DNA of 64,000 nucleotides from UBA2040 sp041674745 (GCA_041674745.1 JBAYVD010000001.1:575761-639760); one strand, 5' to 3'; numbered from the stretch's first letter, positions 32,824-42,554 are shown. The notes: a model not told the origin generated them from the sequence alone. Program-made: numbers and translations.

Positions 32824-33966
32824 TTAAGCCTTCACTTTTAGATTTTCCTGCACAATTCGGGCGTTCTTTTTGGCGGTTTCAATTTCGGATGAGGTTACCG
32901 TAACATGACCCATTTTGCGAAAGGGTTTGGTGGTTTCTTTTCCATAGAGATGAATGTGGACTCCTGGCATGGAAATCGCCTCTTGCAACCCTTCATATAT
33001 CGCACTTCCTTCGTAATTTTTTTCTCCGAGCAAATTGATCATGACGGCAGGCTGCGTTATTTTAGTAGAACCCAATGGCCAATTCAGTATGGAACGAAGG
33101 TGCTGTTCGAATTGAGAAGTTTCATTTCCCTCAATGGTTTGGTGTCCGCTGTTGTGTGGACGAGGAGCAATTTCATTGACCAGTAATTCGTTGTCATTGG
33201 TCAAAAACATTTCAACCGCTAGAATACCGACGATTCCAATTTTTTCTGCCACCAAAATGGCTAATTCTTGTGCTTTTTGTTCTATTTCGGCAGTGATGTT
33301 AGCGGGAGAGAATAGAAATTCAACCAAATTGGCTTCTGGATTGAATTCACATTCTACAGAAGGATAAACGGCCGTTTCGCCTTTGAGATTTCGAACAACA
33401 ATTACAGACAATTCTTTTTGAAACGGAATTTTGTTTTCCAAAACGGAAGGAGCGTCAAACAATTTGCTCCAATCGTTTTCTGTTGAAACCACTTGTACTC
33501 CTTTTCCGTCGTATCCTCCCGTTCTCAGCTTTTGAACGAAGGGAACCTGTGCTTTTTTCTTGGCTTCTTCAGCGTTTGCCACCAATTGAAATGGAGCTGT
33601 TGGAATCTTATTATCAGCGTAAAATTGTTTTTGAATGCCTTTGTCTTTGATCATGGAAAGCACATGTGGCTGCGGAAAAACAAGTATTCCTTCTTTTTCC
33701 AATTTTTCCAATGCTGCAATATTGACATTTTCAATTTCAATGGTTACCAAGGATTTATCTTTTCCAAAAGCATAAACCGCATCGAAATCGTTTAAATCTC
33801 CAACTTGAAAACTGGCCGCTAAGGTAGAGCAAGGTGCGTTGACATCTGGGTCCAAACAATGAACGTGAACATCATAATTCATCGCTTCTTGAATAAGCAT
33901 TCGGCCCAATTGACCGCCACCTAGCATACCCAAACGAAAATTTTTACCGTAGCATTTTCCTTCCAT
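32824..33966 (-). CDS. purK: 5-(carboxyamino)imidazole ribonucleotide synthase
   Basis: ATP-grasp enzyme of purine synthesis that carboxylates AIR to N5-CAIR; 380 residues. The N-terminal domain has LGMLGGGQLGRMLIQEA, the ATP-grasp core has FVQKLRTGGYDGKGVQVV and LAVEMFLTNDNELLVNEIAPRPHNSGH, here quoted in part as VNEIAPRPHNSGH. The start at ATG 33966 lies only 4 nt after a perfect -7 box, so the mRNA may be leaderless. A good terminator follows the stop. PurE is not in the window. The divergent neighbour hpt-adk is also a purine gene. Confidence 0.95.
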   Translation of the reverse strand: MEGKCYGKNFRLGMLGGGQLGRMLIQEAMNYDVHVHCLDPDVNAPCSTLAASFQVGDLNDFDAVYAFGKDKSLVTIEIENVNIAALEKLEKEGILVFPQPHVLSMIKDKGIQKQFYADNKIPTAPFQLVANAEEAKKKAQVPFVQKLRTGGYDGKGVQVVSTENDWSKLFDAPSVLENKIPFQKELSVIVVRNLKGETAVYPSVECEFNPEANLVEFLFSPANITAEIEQKAQELAILVAEKIGIVGILAVEMFLTNDNELLVNEIAPRPHNSGHQTIEGNETSQFEQHLRSILNWPLGSTKITQPAVMINLLGEKNYEGSAIYEGLQEAISMPGVHIHLYGKETTKPFRKMGHVTVTSSEIETAKKNARIVQENLKVKA

Positions 33967-33970
33967 GTTG

Positions 33971-33978
33971 CAAAGATA
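33971..33978 (-). promoter_or_regulatory. -7 promoter box of purK (TATCTTTG)
   Basis: Exact TAnnTTTG match on the minus strand, ending 4 nt before the purK ATG. This places the expected transcription start at the ATG itself. Confidence 0.6.
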
Positions 33979-34047
33979 TAAATCTTCTGAACAGATTGTA
34001 CTTCAAGGAAAGTCAATGAAAAGGTCAATAAATTCGTAAGTTTTCAT

Positions 34048-34055
34048 TAATTTTG
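34048..34055 (+). promoter_or_regulatory. -7 promoter box of hpt-adk (TAATTTTG)
   Basis: Exact TAnnTTTG match ending 11 nt before the ATG, in the 100-base region divergent from purK. Confidence 0.6.
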
Positions 34056-34066
34056 CACCTCAATTC

Positions 34067-35197
34067 ATGGCAGACGTGATTCAAATTTTAGACAAAACCT
34101 TCGTTCCTTTTCTCAAAGCAGATGAAATTAAGGCCGAAGTTACTTCATTAGCGAAGAGCTTAAACGAAGAGTACCGAGGCAAAGACGTTTTATTCATTGC
34201 TATTTTGAACGGTGCTTTTATGTTTGCTTCTGATTTGTTCAAGGAAATTACCTTGCCCTGCGCGATTAGCTTTATAAAAGTTAGTTCGTATGTGGGTATG
34301 TCATCGTCGGGTCGAGTGGATGAAATTATCGGTTTGACGACCGATATAAAAAATAAGCACGTCATTATTCTAGAAGATATTGTTGATACAGGAACGACCA
34401 TTGAAAAGGTGAAAACCCTTTTGAATTTGGAGAAGCCTTCATCAATAGAAGTTTGTACACTTTTATTCAAACCGGATGCGTTTCGAGAAAAAGAAATTCC
34501 TAAATTTATCGGATTCTCAATTCCCAACAAATTTGTAGTCGGTTACGGTTTGGATTATGACGAGTTGGGGCGAAACTTAGGAGAAATTTATCAATTAAAA
34601 GAGGGATCTAATCCACCAAGAAATATGTTGAATATCGTTTTATTCGGACCTCCCGGGGCAGGAAAAGGAACGCAAGCGGAGCGTTTGATTGAAAAATATG
34701 GTTTGTCGCACTTATCTACAGGCGATGTTTTTCGATACAACATTAAAAACAACACAGAATTGGGTCAATTGGCACAAAGCTATATGAGTCAAGGGCATTT
34801 GGTGCCGGACGAAGTAACGATTAAAATGTTGCAAGCGGAGGTGATGAAACAGCCAGGTAGCAAAGGTTTTATTTTTGATGGTTTCCCTCGAACAAATGCG
34901 CAAGCTGCAGCGTTGGATGAGTTGCTTTCTGGAATGAATTCTTCTATTTCGGTTATGTTGGCTTTGGAAGTCGAAGACGAAGAGTTGAAAACGAGATTGA
35001 TCAAACGAGCAGAAAGCAGTGGAAGAGCAGACGATGCAGATCCGGCTATTATTGCCAATCGTTTGAATGTATATAAAAATGAGACGGAGCCTGTAAAAGC
35101 CTATTACCAAACACAAAACAAATTTGTGGGAATTAATGGCTTAGGTTCTATTGATGATATTACGGAACTTTTGTTCCAAGCGATCGATTCGCTGTAA
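34067..35197 (+). CDS. adk: Fused hypoxanthine phosphoribosyltransferase-adenylate kinase
   Basis: Two-domain purine enzyme of 376 residues. Residues about 1-180 are a hypoxanthine phosphoribosyltransferase with the PRPP loop EDIVDTGTT (103-111). Residues 187-376 are an adenylate kinase with the P-loop GPPGAGKGT (194-202), LSTGDVFR, FDGFPRTNAQA and a short lid (no zinc-finger lid). Fusion of these domains is seen in Flavobacteriia. The kinase part begins with an internal ATG at residue 187, which could serve as a second start. The unit links base salvage to nucleotide phosphorylation. obg follows after 24 bases, in the same direction. Confidence 0.93.
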   Translation: MADVIQILDKTFVPFLKADEIKAEVTSLAKSLNEEYRGKDVLFIAILNGAFMFASDLFKEITLPCAISFIKVSSYVGMSSSGRVDEIIGLTTDIKNKHVIILEDIVDTGTTIEKVKTLLNLEKPSSIEVCTLLFKPDAFREKEIPKFIGFSIPNKFVVGYGLDYDELGRNLGEIYQLKEGSNPPRNMLNIVLFGPPGAGKGTQAERLIEKYGLSHLSTGDVFRYNIKNNTELGQLAQSYMSQGHLVPDEVTIKMLQAEVMKQPGSKGFIFDGFPRTNAQAAALDELLSGMNSSISVMLALEVEDEELKTRLIKRAESSGRADDADPAIIANRLNVYKNETEPVKAYYQTQNKFVGINGLGSIDDITELLFQAIDSL

Positions 35198-35221
35198 AAT
35201 CGACACTAAAGAATTTCCCCA

Positions 35222-36214
35222 ATGGCATCCGATAATTTTGTCGATTACGTAAAAATTCACTGCAAATCTGGTAACGGAGGCGCTGGTTCTACGCATTTTC
35301 GTCGCGAAAAATACATTCCGCAAGGCGGTCCTGATGGCGGCGATGGCGGTCGTGGTGGTCACATTATTTTGCGTGGAAATTCCCAGCTTTGGACCTTGCT
35401 TCACTTGAAATACAACAAACATTTCAAGGCAGAGCATGGAAAATCAGGCAGTGGCGGGTTAAAAACCGGTGCAGAAGGAAATGATACGTACATTGATGTA
35501 CCAGTGGGAACATTGGCTAAAAATGTTGAAACGGGTGAAGTCCTTTTTGAAATTACCCGCAATGGAGAAGAACAAATCTTGGTTCCAGGTGGTCGAGGTG
35601 GATTGGGAAATACGCAATTCAAGTCTTCGACGAATCAAACGCCACGTTTTGCCCAACCGGGCGAACCTTTGCAAGAAGATTGGTACATTCTAGAATTGAA
35701 AATCCTTGCCGATGTTGGTTTGGTTGGTTTCCCGAATGCTGGAAAGAGCACCTTATTGTCTGTAATCACTTCGGCGAAACCTGAAATAGCAGATTATCCG
35801 TTTACGACGATTCGTCCCAATTTGGGCATTGTCGGTTACCGAGATGGAAGAAGTTTCATCATGGCGGATATTCCAGGAATTATAGAAGGTGCGAGCAAAG
35901 GGAAAGGATTGGGATTGCGTTTCTTGCGACACATTGAACGAAATTCTCTGCTCTTGTTTATGATTCCGGCCGACAGTAATGATATTCACAAAGAATACAA
36001 AGTGCTGTTGAACGAGTTGAAACAATACAACAAAGAGCTTTTACTGAAAACCAAAATTTTGATCATCACAAAATCCGATATGTTGGATGATGAATTGAAA
36101 GCCGATATAGAAAAAGATTTACCAAAAAAGGTTCCTCATTTGTTTATTTCATCTGTTGCAGAACAAGGTTTGGTAGAAATGAAAGATTTAGTCTGGCGCG
36201 AATTGCAAAAGTAA
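35222..36214 (+). CDS. obg: Obg-family GTPase
   Basis: Essential ribosome-associated GTPase, 330 residues. The N-terminal Obg fold (about 1-157) has the glycine-rich repeats GGNGGAGSTHFRREKYIPQGGPDGG in part, e.g. GGPDGGDGGRGG and GGRGGLGN. The G domain has G1 GFPNAGKST, G2 TTIRPNLG, G3 DIPGIIEGAS and G4 TKSD. It ends soon after the G domain with no C-terminal extension, as in many Bacteroidota. Its stop abuts the ATG of the PAP2 phosphatase gene. Confidence 0.96.
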   Translation: MASDNFVDYVKIHCKSGNGGAGSTHFRREKYIPQGGPDGGDGGRGGHIILRGNSQLWTLLHLKYNKHFKAEHGKSGSGGLKTGAEGNDTYIDVPVGTLAKNVETGEVLFEITRNGEEQILVPGGRGGLGNTQFKSSTNQTPRFAQPGEPLQEDWYILELKILADVGLVGFPNAGKSTLLSVITSAKPEIADYPFTTIRPNLGIVGYRDGRSFIMADIPGIIEGASKGKGLGLRFLRHIERNSLLLFMIPADSNDIHKEYKVLLNELKQYNKELLLKTKILIITKSDMLDDELKADIEKDLPKKVPHLFISSVAEQGLVEMKDLVWRELQK

Positions 36215-36802
36215 ATGGAAACACTCGAAGCATGGGACAGAGCCATTGTTTTAGCTGTGAACGGTTGGCATCAACCTTGGCTGGATGAGATCATGTGGTT
36301 TGTTTCAGGCAAGTTAACCTGGTTTCCCATTTGGTTGTTGTTCGTTTATTACGCCTACAAATCGCTTAGCAGGAATCACTTTTGGCTTTTTTTATTTTGT
36401 GCCTTGGCTTCTATTGGAATAGCCGATGTAACAGCCAAAATCCTTTTCAAAGATGTGATTATGCGCTACAGACCATCTCATAATTTGTTGCTGATGGATC
36501 AATTGCATTTTTACGAGGAATATCCTGGCACTTTTTATAGAGGTGGCAATTATGGTTTTATTTCCAACCACGCTTCCAACTTTTTCGCCATTTTATCGTG
36601 GGTGGTGGTGTTGTTTTGGAAAGCCAAAAAATGGTTTGTTTACGTGATGCTTTTTGCCGCTATTTTGGTCGCATTTAGTCGTTTGTATCTCGGTGTTCAT
36701 TACCTATCTGATTTGATTGGAGGTGCTACTTGGGGAATCTTCATTAGTTATTTGGTCTACCGATTCATTTATTTGCCACGCTTAAAAAAACAAGCCTTAT
36801 GA
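36215..36802 (+). CDS. PAP2-family membrane phosphatase
   Basis: Membrane phosphatase of 195 residues with about five hydrophobic segments. The three PAP2 motifs are KDVIMRYRPSH, SNHASNF (in place of PSGH) and SRLYLGVHYLSD; all catalytic His/Arg/Asp positions are present. Such enzymes hydrolyse phosphatidic acid, undecaprenyl diphosphate or similar lipids; which one applies cannot be told here. It follows obg without a gap and overlaps crcB by 4 bases (ATGA). Confidence 0.88.
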   Translation: METLEAWDRAIVLAVNGWHQPWLDEIMWFVSGKLTWFPIWLLFVYYAYKSLSRNHFWLFLFCALASIGIADVTAKILFKDVIMRYRPSHNLLLMDQLHFYEEYPGTFYRGGNYGFISNHASNFFAILSWVVVLFWKAKKWFVYVMLFAAILVAFSRLYLGVHYLSDLIGGATWGIFISYLVYRFIYLPRLKKQAL

Positions 36803-37152
36803 TGTATTTTTGGGTATTTGTTGGCGGTGGTTTGGGAAGTGTTACTCGATTCGGAATTTCCAGATTATTGGCTACCTACAGCGCAACGTTTCCATTTGGA
36901 ACTTTGTTGTCCAACGTAATCGCGAGTATACTTCTAGCTTTTTTTCTCTATCAATTACCGAATAAATCTTCAGCCGAGTGGTTGCCTTATTTTTTCGTCA
37001 TAGGATTTTGCGGAGGTTTCAGCACCTTTTCCACCTTTAGCAACGAATTGGTATTGTTGCTTCAAAATGGTAATTGGTTGCAAGCAATGCTTTATCTGAT
37101 TGTTTCGGTGGTAACTGCCGTTGGGTCGATTTGGTGGCTTTCGATAAAATGA
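36799..37152 (+). CDS. crcB: Fluoride ion channel CrcB/Fluc
   Basis: Small inner-membrane fluoride exporter of 117 residues with four hydrophobic helices. Family motifs are GGGLGSVTRFGISR near the start, the PFGTLLSNVIAS helix with the conserved Asn, and GFCGGFSTFSTFSNE. A single gene, so it would work as a dual-topology homodimer. Translationally coupled to the PAP2 gene. No fluoride riboswitch can lie directly upstream, because the 4-base overlap leaves no leader. Confidence 0.94.
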   Translation: MMYFWVFVGGGLGSVTRFGISRLLATYSATFPFGTLLSNVIASILLAFFLYQLPNKSSAEWLPYFFVIGFCGGFSTFSTFSNELVLLLQNGNWLQAMLYLIVSVVTAVGSIWWLSIK

Positions 37153-37162
37153 AGGATTGAAC

Positions 37163-38284
37163 TTATTTTATCTGAGTAAATGCACCTCCGACCATTTTAA
37201 ATTTCATGTCCCCAAGATTGATTGTTCTTCCGTCCCCCATATTTGACGTGATTTCTAAATCTTGTTCCATGGTATGAACAGAACCACCCGTGGCATAAGC
37301 GATGTCTAAATAAACCGTATTGAGTCGATCGGTTACACCACAAACTACTACGTGAATTTTTGCTCCTTTCTTTTTCAAAAAATTCAACAATTCCATATCA
37401 CAAGGATTTTCCCAATTGTCTGCAATCATCACGATGTTACTCAAGTTATTCGGGTACTTATTAATGGCATAACAAACAGCTTCTAAATTATTTTCAATGT
37501 GATTTCCGTTTTTCATGGCCTCAATGGCAAGATCTACAACTTTTCGACCATTTTTGCTTTCAATATCCCAAATTCCAGCCGTATCCAGTTTTGATGTTTG
37601 GTCGTTGCTTTTTTCTTCATCGTCATTAAAAAACACCACTTGATCAAAGGTATTTAGTTTGGCATTTGCTTTGAGCCAAATCAATATTTGCAATGTATAT
37701 GGAGCCATGCTTCCTGTTACATCGCAAACGACCAACGTATTTTTCCACGTCCGATTTCTTTCCAAAATTTTGTAAACGGAGGAGTCTGTCATTTGATTTT
37801 TTTCAACTTGCACCATGATCAATCTCTTTTCCTCCTCTATGCTGGGCATTTCACGATAATAAACGACAAAACCGTGAAAATAATTCCCTACTGAACTAGC
37901 GCTTTTCGGTCCGGTTTGTTTCACGATTCGCCATTCAATCACCGAACTATTCATTGTTTCTGGAAAATGAATGTAAAATTCTAACAACCGTTTTCTGGTT
38001 AATTCGGTGAAATCTTCACCTGCTGGAAAATCGGTATAAACCAAGTCAATTTGTGTGATGGTTTGTTGAGAAAGAAAATCAACATCTTTTGTGTTAAGAA
38101 TTCGGTAATTTGCTACATCGACTTTTAATTTCAATGCTTTGAAACCATTTTTTTCAATTTCATAACGGTCCACAGTCACCGTATCTCTAAAACGAAAACG
38201 TTCCTTCACTTTAATAATACTTTGACTGAAAATTGGCTGCTGAAAGACGATTGCTAAAAGAAAAAAAATGGTTGTTCGAAGCAT
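37163..38284 (-). CDS. Secreted VWA-like protein of unknown function
   Basis: Protein of 373 residues with a signal peptide (IFSQ near residue 20). Residues about 185-355 look like a von Willebrand A domain: NTLVVCDVTGSMAPYTLQ with the D-x-TGSM form of the metal site, then NNLEAVCYAINKYP, IVMIADNWENPCDM and a Rossmann-like KIHVVVCGVTD. The N-terminal half is not recognised. Unrelated in position to the Bat operon. Probably a periplasmic or surface binding protein; function unknown. Confidence 0.72.
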   Translation of the reverse strand: MLRTTIFFLLAIVFQQPIFSQSIIKVKERFRFRDTVTVDRYEIEKNGFKALKLKVDVANYRILNTKDVDFLSQQTITQIDLVYTDFPAGEDFTELTRKRLLEFYIHFPETMNSSVIEWRIVKQTGPKSASSVGNYFHGFVVYYREMPSIEEEKRLIMVQVEKNQMTDSSVYKILERNRTWKNTLVVCDVTGSMAPYTLQILIWLKANAKLNTFDQVVFFNDDEEKSNDQTSKLDTAGIWDIESKNGRKVVDLAIEAMKNGNHIENNLEAVCYAINKYPNNLSNIVMIADNWENPCDMELLNFLKKKGAKIHVVVCGVTDRLNTVYLDIAYATGGSVHTMEQDLEITSNMGDGRTINLGDMKFKMVGGAFTQIK

Positions 38285-38498
38285 AGTGCGGGTGTTGGTT
38301 TATAAAACGAAAGATTCAAGTCTTTTTTATAAATGCAAAAACAGTTTGATGGTTACAAAAAAACTAAAAAATAGTACAAAACTAGAGCAAATCAAGTAGT
38401 ATTTTATGCCTAGGTAATTTGGATTAGTTATGCCAACATACTCGGTAAAAATAGCGGTTATTTGTTCTTGAAATAAGTAGAAAATGATACCTAATATA

Positions 38499-39824
38499 TT
38501 AAGCTACCGGAATTTCTTTTTGAATTTCAATCAACAAGGATTTTCTTGTTTCTGCTAATTCAGCCAATTTATTTGGGTTATTTTTTCTCTTTCTCATGAT
38601 TGAAGTAACGGTCGTTTTAAATAGGTAAGCTGCAAGAAAAAACAAGCCAATGAAGGAATAGTAAATAAATCCTAAAAGGTAGCTAGGATAGATCCATTTG
38701 TAGAAAAGGAAAATCACCGGAATGTTCACGAGTCCCATAATAATCATGGCCATCAAAAATTTTACAGATCCCCAAAAAACTTTTCGTTTAAAACTTTTTT
38801 CAACCCACCATTTCACAATCCAATACACAATACCACAATGTAAAATGCCTAAAAGTGTGAAAGGTAAAAGCACCATCAATTTCAACACGTCTTTCGTTAA
38901 ATTTACTTTTCCTGATTCAATTTTTTCCACGACATCCATGTCATCGATCCGAGCTACCTTCAATTGTAAATTGTACTCAACGAGCTTTTCACGCAAACTT
39001 TTAAGTCCATTCTGAACCAACTCGTGGTGTTCATTAAAGAAATGTGCCAACTTTTGAGAATACTGATGGCGTTCGATTAAACTTATTGTATCATTCACAC
39101 TCGTTGGATGCATTCCTTTGCGCGTAATTTGCATGATGTTCTCGTGAAAAGGGGCATCTTCGGCAACTTGAATGTGTGTAATACACGCTTGCATACGTTT
39201 TTCTATTTCTTTGGTGAGATCGTGAATGACTTTTCCAGGGTTGAGCAAATAAGCTTCTTTAAAATCGTTTAAACAAATTTTATCGGATGTTTCAATTAGT
39301 ACATTGCTACGGGTCATGTTCGGTTTACTATAGTTGGCTCCGACAGCAGCAATGTATATTTTCTTATCCCAATTTAATTTTTCGAGCGCGGAAAAACCAA
39401 TCCGAACGGCTCCTTTTTTTACAGGTTTTAGTCTGCGAATAAAAACGTCATCCGTAAATCCTTCTCCAAAAATCAAGAGATTTCTGCCATATTTCAGAAT
39501 CGTTGCACATCTATCAAAAACTTCTTCATTTTTATTTTTAGTATCCTCCCCGTCATGTTGGCGATAAATAGGCAACATGTGTGCCGACCACAAAAAAGGT
39601 TTAGAAAGAGGGGTGAAAACATCGGAACGGGTCATGAAAAAGGTAATCGGTCGACGTAAAGAAGCGATTGTCAATGGGTCCATGAAAGACGCAGCGTGAT
39701 TGGAAACGTAAATGGTGCTACCGAAAATTTCGGGTGGTGCATTCACAACAGCTGTTTTTTTAAAATAAATGCGGATGGCATATTTCAAGGAAACATACAT
39801 ACACATGTATAAAAATCGCATCAT
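38499..39824 (-). CDS. PlsC-like acyltransferase with C-terminal membrane region
   Basis: Glycerolipid acyltransferase-type protein of 441 residues. The acyltransferase motifs in the first half are NHAASFMDP (H-x4-D), MTRSDVF, and the block III segment FGEGFTDD. The C-terminal third holds three or four hydrophobic helices (LMVLLPFTLLGILHCGIVYW, FLMAMIIMGLVNIPVIFLFY). Family members acylate glycerol 3-phosphate, lysophosphatidate or related lipids; the substrate here is not known. The gene is alone; 214 bases before the VWA gene and 152 before ddl show no clear element. Confidence 0.84.
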   Translation of the reverse strand: MMRFLYMCMYVSLKYAIRIYFKKTAVVNAPPEIFGSTIYVSNHAASFMDPLTIASLRRPITFFMTRSDVFTPLSKPFLWSAHMLPIYRQHDGEDTKNKNEEVFDRCATILKYGRNLLIFGEGFTDDVFIRRLKPVKKGAVRIGFSALEKLNWDKKIYIAAVGANYSKPNMTRSNVLIETSDKICLNDFKEAYLLNPGKVIHDLTKEIEKRMQACITHIQVAEDAPFHENIMQITRKGMHPTSVNDTISLIERHQYSQKLAHFFNEHHELVQNGLKSLREKLVEYNLQLKVARIDDMDVVEKIESGKVNLTKDVLKLMVLLPFTLLGILHCGIVYWIVKWWVEKSFKRKVFWGSVKFLMAMIIMGLVNIPVIFLFYKWIYPSYLLGFIYYSFIGLFFLAAYLFKTTVTSIMRKRKNNPNKLAELAETRKSLLIEIQKEIPVA

Positions 39825-39976
39825 ATTTCGACAGAATTGGCTGTAAATTTAAATTTTTAAAACGAACTTCTTATTTTGAACACTTTGCTTTTTACATTTT
39901 GTTGCTTAAAACTTTTGGAGGCGTTGAAAAATAGCAACCTGATTTCTCCTTAATTTCGGGGAATATTAATGAATCT

Positions 39977-40942
39977 ATGAAAAAAATTGGAATTTTCTGC
40001 GGAGGTTTTTCCTCTGAATTTGACATATCTGTTAAAAGCGCCAATACAATTTTGAAGAACTTACCAACTTCCTACGATTCATTTTTAATTGTTGTGAAGC
40101 GTGGTATTTGGATGGTTCATTACAAAGGAATAGAGACTTTGTTGGATTTAAACGATGTTTCCTTTCAATTCGAAGGGAATAAAGAGAAAATAGACATTGG
40201 TTTGGTCTACATTCACGGAAATCCTGGAGAAAACGGAAAGATTCAAGCCTTTTTGGAAATGAAAAACATCCCGTGTATCAATTCGGGGGCATTGGCTTCG
40301 GAATTGAGTTTCGATAAATGGTATTGCAATCAATTTCTGCGTGCATTTGGCGTTCCAGTTGCGAAATCGATTCTTTTGTATACACCAACAGATCTTTCAT
40401 CTGAAGCGATAGTTGCTGACTTGGGTTTGCCTATTTTCGTGAAACCAGCAGATTCAGGTTCAAGTTTTGGCATTTCTAAAGTGAAAGAAATGGGCGATTT
40501 GTCCTCAGCGATTCAAAAAGCATTTGAAGAGGGCGAAACGGTGGTTTTAGAAAGTTTTTTGAACGGAACCGAAGTGACGTGTGGAGTTTACAGAAACGCA
40601 CACGGCATCCAAGCCTTGCCATTAACGGAGATTGTTTCCGAAGGTGAATTTTTTGATTATGACGCAAAATACTTGGGTAAATCTCAAGAAATCACCCCGG
40701 CACGCGTTTCCGATGAAATAAAAATAAAAGTGCAAGAACAGACCAAAATGATTTATCAATTGTTGCGTTTAAAATCCATTGCTCGAATTGATCATATGAT
40801 TGTTGGAGATGTTCCTTATGTGATTGAGGTGAATACAACGCCTGGTTTTTCGGACGCTTCCATTGTTCCCCAAATGATTCGTGAAAATGGTCAAACCATT
40901 GATCAGTTTTGGCAGGAAATTTTAGCCTGTGAGTTAGTTTAA
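39977..40942 (+). CDS. ddl: D-alanine--D-alanine ligase
   Basis: ATP-grasp ligase making the D-Ala-D-Ala terminus of peptidoglycan precursors; 321 residues. Motifs include IFCGGFSSEFDISVKSA (N-terminal), IHGNPGENGKIQ, KPADSGSSFGISKV, and VIEVNTTPGFSDASIVPQM near the end, which holds metal-binding E and N. Length is normal. The stop overlaps the stop of dacB, which lies on the other strand, by 4 bases; both genes serve cell-wall synthesis. A TAATTTCG sequence upstream is one base off the -7 consensus. Confidence 0.95.
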   Translation: MKKIGIFCGGFSSEFDISVKSANTILKNLPTSYDSFLIVVKRGIWMVHYKGIETLLDLNDVSFQFEGNKEKIDIGLVYIHGNPGENGKIQAFLEMKNIPCINSGALASELSFDKWYCNQFLRAFGVPVAKSILLYTPTDLSSEAIVADLGLPIFVKPADSGSSFGISKVKEMGDLSSAIQKAFEEGETVVLESFLNGTEVTCGVYRNAHGIQALPLTEIVSEGEFFDYDAKYLGKSQEITPARVSDEIKIKVQEQTKMIYQLLRLKSIARIDHMIVGDVPYVIEVNTTPGFSDASIVPQMIRENGQTIDQFWQEILACELV

Positions 40943-42390
40943 TAATTGACCATTGCATTTAACAATTTCTCCATTTGTTCCACTGTTGCTGAGTTGGAAC
41001 AATTGTAATTATTGACAACAATCGCAAAGGCTAGGTCTTTTCCTGATTTTGTTTTCACGTAGCCTGCGTAGGATTTAATTCTAGACATTGTTCCGCTTTT
41101 AGCGAAAATCCGGCCTTCACCATCTTGTCCTTTGCACAAATTTATCAAGGTTCCACTTTGCCCTGCTGTAGGCAACGAGGTTCTGAAAATACTGTATTTG
41201 TCACTTTTTGACATGTAGTAAAGCAAGTCTACAAAATGCTGGCTGCTGACCGAATTGGACCGAGAAAGCCCACTTCCATCTTTTAAGTTCAAGCCATTGA
41301 TATCAAATTTGTTACGCCAATAAGAAAGGATTTCGTCTAAACCATTTTCGGTGGTTCCAAGTCCTCGTTTTTCATATCCGATTAATGTTACGAGCTGTTC
41401 TGCGAAGAGGTTTACACTTTTCATGTTCGTATGATGGCAAATTTCTTCAATACTTTTTCCTTCCCATTTGAAAATGAGATTGAGTTTTTTCACATCTGGC
41501 AGTGTTTTGTTTTTAAGGACGAAATTCCGACCAAAATCGTATCCTTCTACATGAATTTTTCTAGCGACTAATTTGTCATAAAATTCAATTGCCAATTGTT
41601 GTTCTGGGTCGGGCAATGACCCTTTAACCAAAAATTCCTTTCTGCCATACGGCAATGTTCCCGTACCGAATCGTTCGTAACTATAGGGTGCACCAAAAAT
41701 ATAACTTTCATCGCCCGATTGCTTGGCGGCAATTATTCCGTTTAGGAATTGTAAATTTTTCACTTCCGGTTCCGTTCGCAAGAGGGTTGTAACGGTTCCT
41801 ATTTCATCGGTTTTAAAATAATAGTTCAACATATTATCGCGCAACACGATTCCAGAAGGTCCAGCTCCATAATAATTCCCCATATCTCCCCATGTCCAAC
41901 CGTCCGGACAACCATTGTAACCAAAAGAAGATCCATCCACGATAATTTTTCCTTCTATCTTGTGAATACGCAAACGAACCAATTCCTGTAACCACTCATT
42001 TAAGAACGCACTTTCTTTGCCTTGAGTAGTAAAATATTTGCTACCCAAAGTAGGATCACCTCCACCTTTGATATAAAGATTTCCGCTCAACACTCCATTT
42101 GGGTTGATAACTCCATCGGAGTAAAAATAGGTGGATGGACGGTAATCGTAGCCTAATAGTTCAAAAGCGGAAGCCGTTGAAAATAATTTGACGGTGCTTG
42201 CAGGTGGCAATGCCAGCAAATTTTGATGCTGTGCAATGGTTTCTCCGGTTGCCAGATCTTTTACGGATATTGAAATTGATGCATTTTTAAAAGCCCAGTA
42301 ATCCTTGAATGTATTAACGGCATTTTGGACGATATTTTGTCCAATTGCAAAATGAGCAGTTAAAGCCAGAAAGAAAACAAGTTTTTTCAT
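40939..42390 (-). CDS. dacB: D-alanyl-D-alanine carboxypeptidase/endopeptidase (PBP4, S13 family)
   Basis: Periplasmic class C penicillin-binding protein of 483 residues from the chosen ATG; the longer open frame starts 13 codons upstream without a signal peptide at its front. The signal peptide ends near AIGQ. Serine-hydrolase motifs are PASTVKLFSTA (SxxK), DGSGLSRSN and FAKSGTM (KSG). The inserted domain of PBP4 type sits between the first two. It trims pentapeptides or cleaves cross-links. Tail to tail with ddl. Confidence 0.93.
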   Translation of the reverse strand: MKKLVFFLALTAHFAIGQNIVQNAVNTFKDYWAFKNASISISVKDLATGETIAQHQNLLALPPASTVKLFSTASAFELLGYDYRPSTYFYSDGVINPNGVLSGNLYIKGGGDPTLGSKYFTTQGKESAFLNEWLQELVRLRIHKIEGKIIVDGSSFGYNGCPDGWTWGDMGNYYGAGPSGIVLRDNMLNYYFKTDEIGTVTTLLRTEPEVKNLQFLNGIIAAKQSGDESYIFGAPYSYERFGTGTLPYGRKEFLVKGSLPDPEQQLAIEFYDKLVARKIHVEGYDFGRNFVLKNKTLPDVKKLNLIFKWEGKSIEEICHHTNMKSVNLFAEQLVTLIGYEKRGLGTTENGLDEILSYWRNKFDINGLNLKDGSGLSRSNSVSSQHFVDLLYYMSKSDKYSIFRTSLPTAGQSGTLINLCKGQDGEGRIFAKSGTMSRIKSYAGYVKTKSGKDLAFAIVVNNYNCSNSATVEQMEKLLNAMVNY

Positions 42391-42554
42391 CGTAGAGAGT
42401 ATTCTTATATAGTTATGGGGGCGTAACAATTAAAATTTAAACTACCCAATTTTATTGTTTACTCTGTATTCACCATTTTGTTCCAAAAAATAGGTTAAAA
42501 TGTGTGTATTTTGATTTGTTCACCTAACTTCGTACTTTAAATACGCAGAAATCA

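Noticed and set aside
36799..37152. Fluoride riboswitch before crcB
   Set aside because: crcB overlaps the upstream gene by 4 bases, so there is no leader to hold it.
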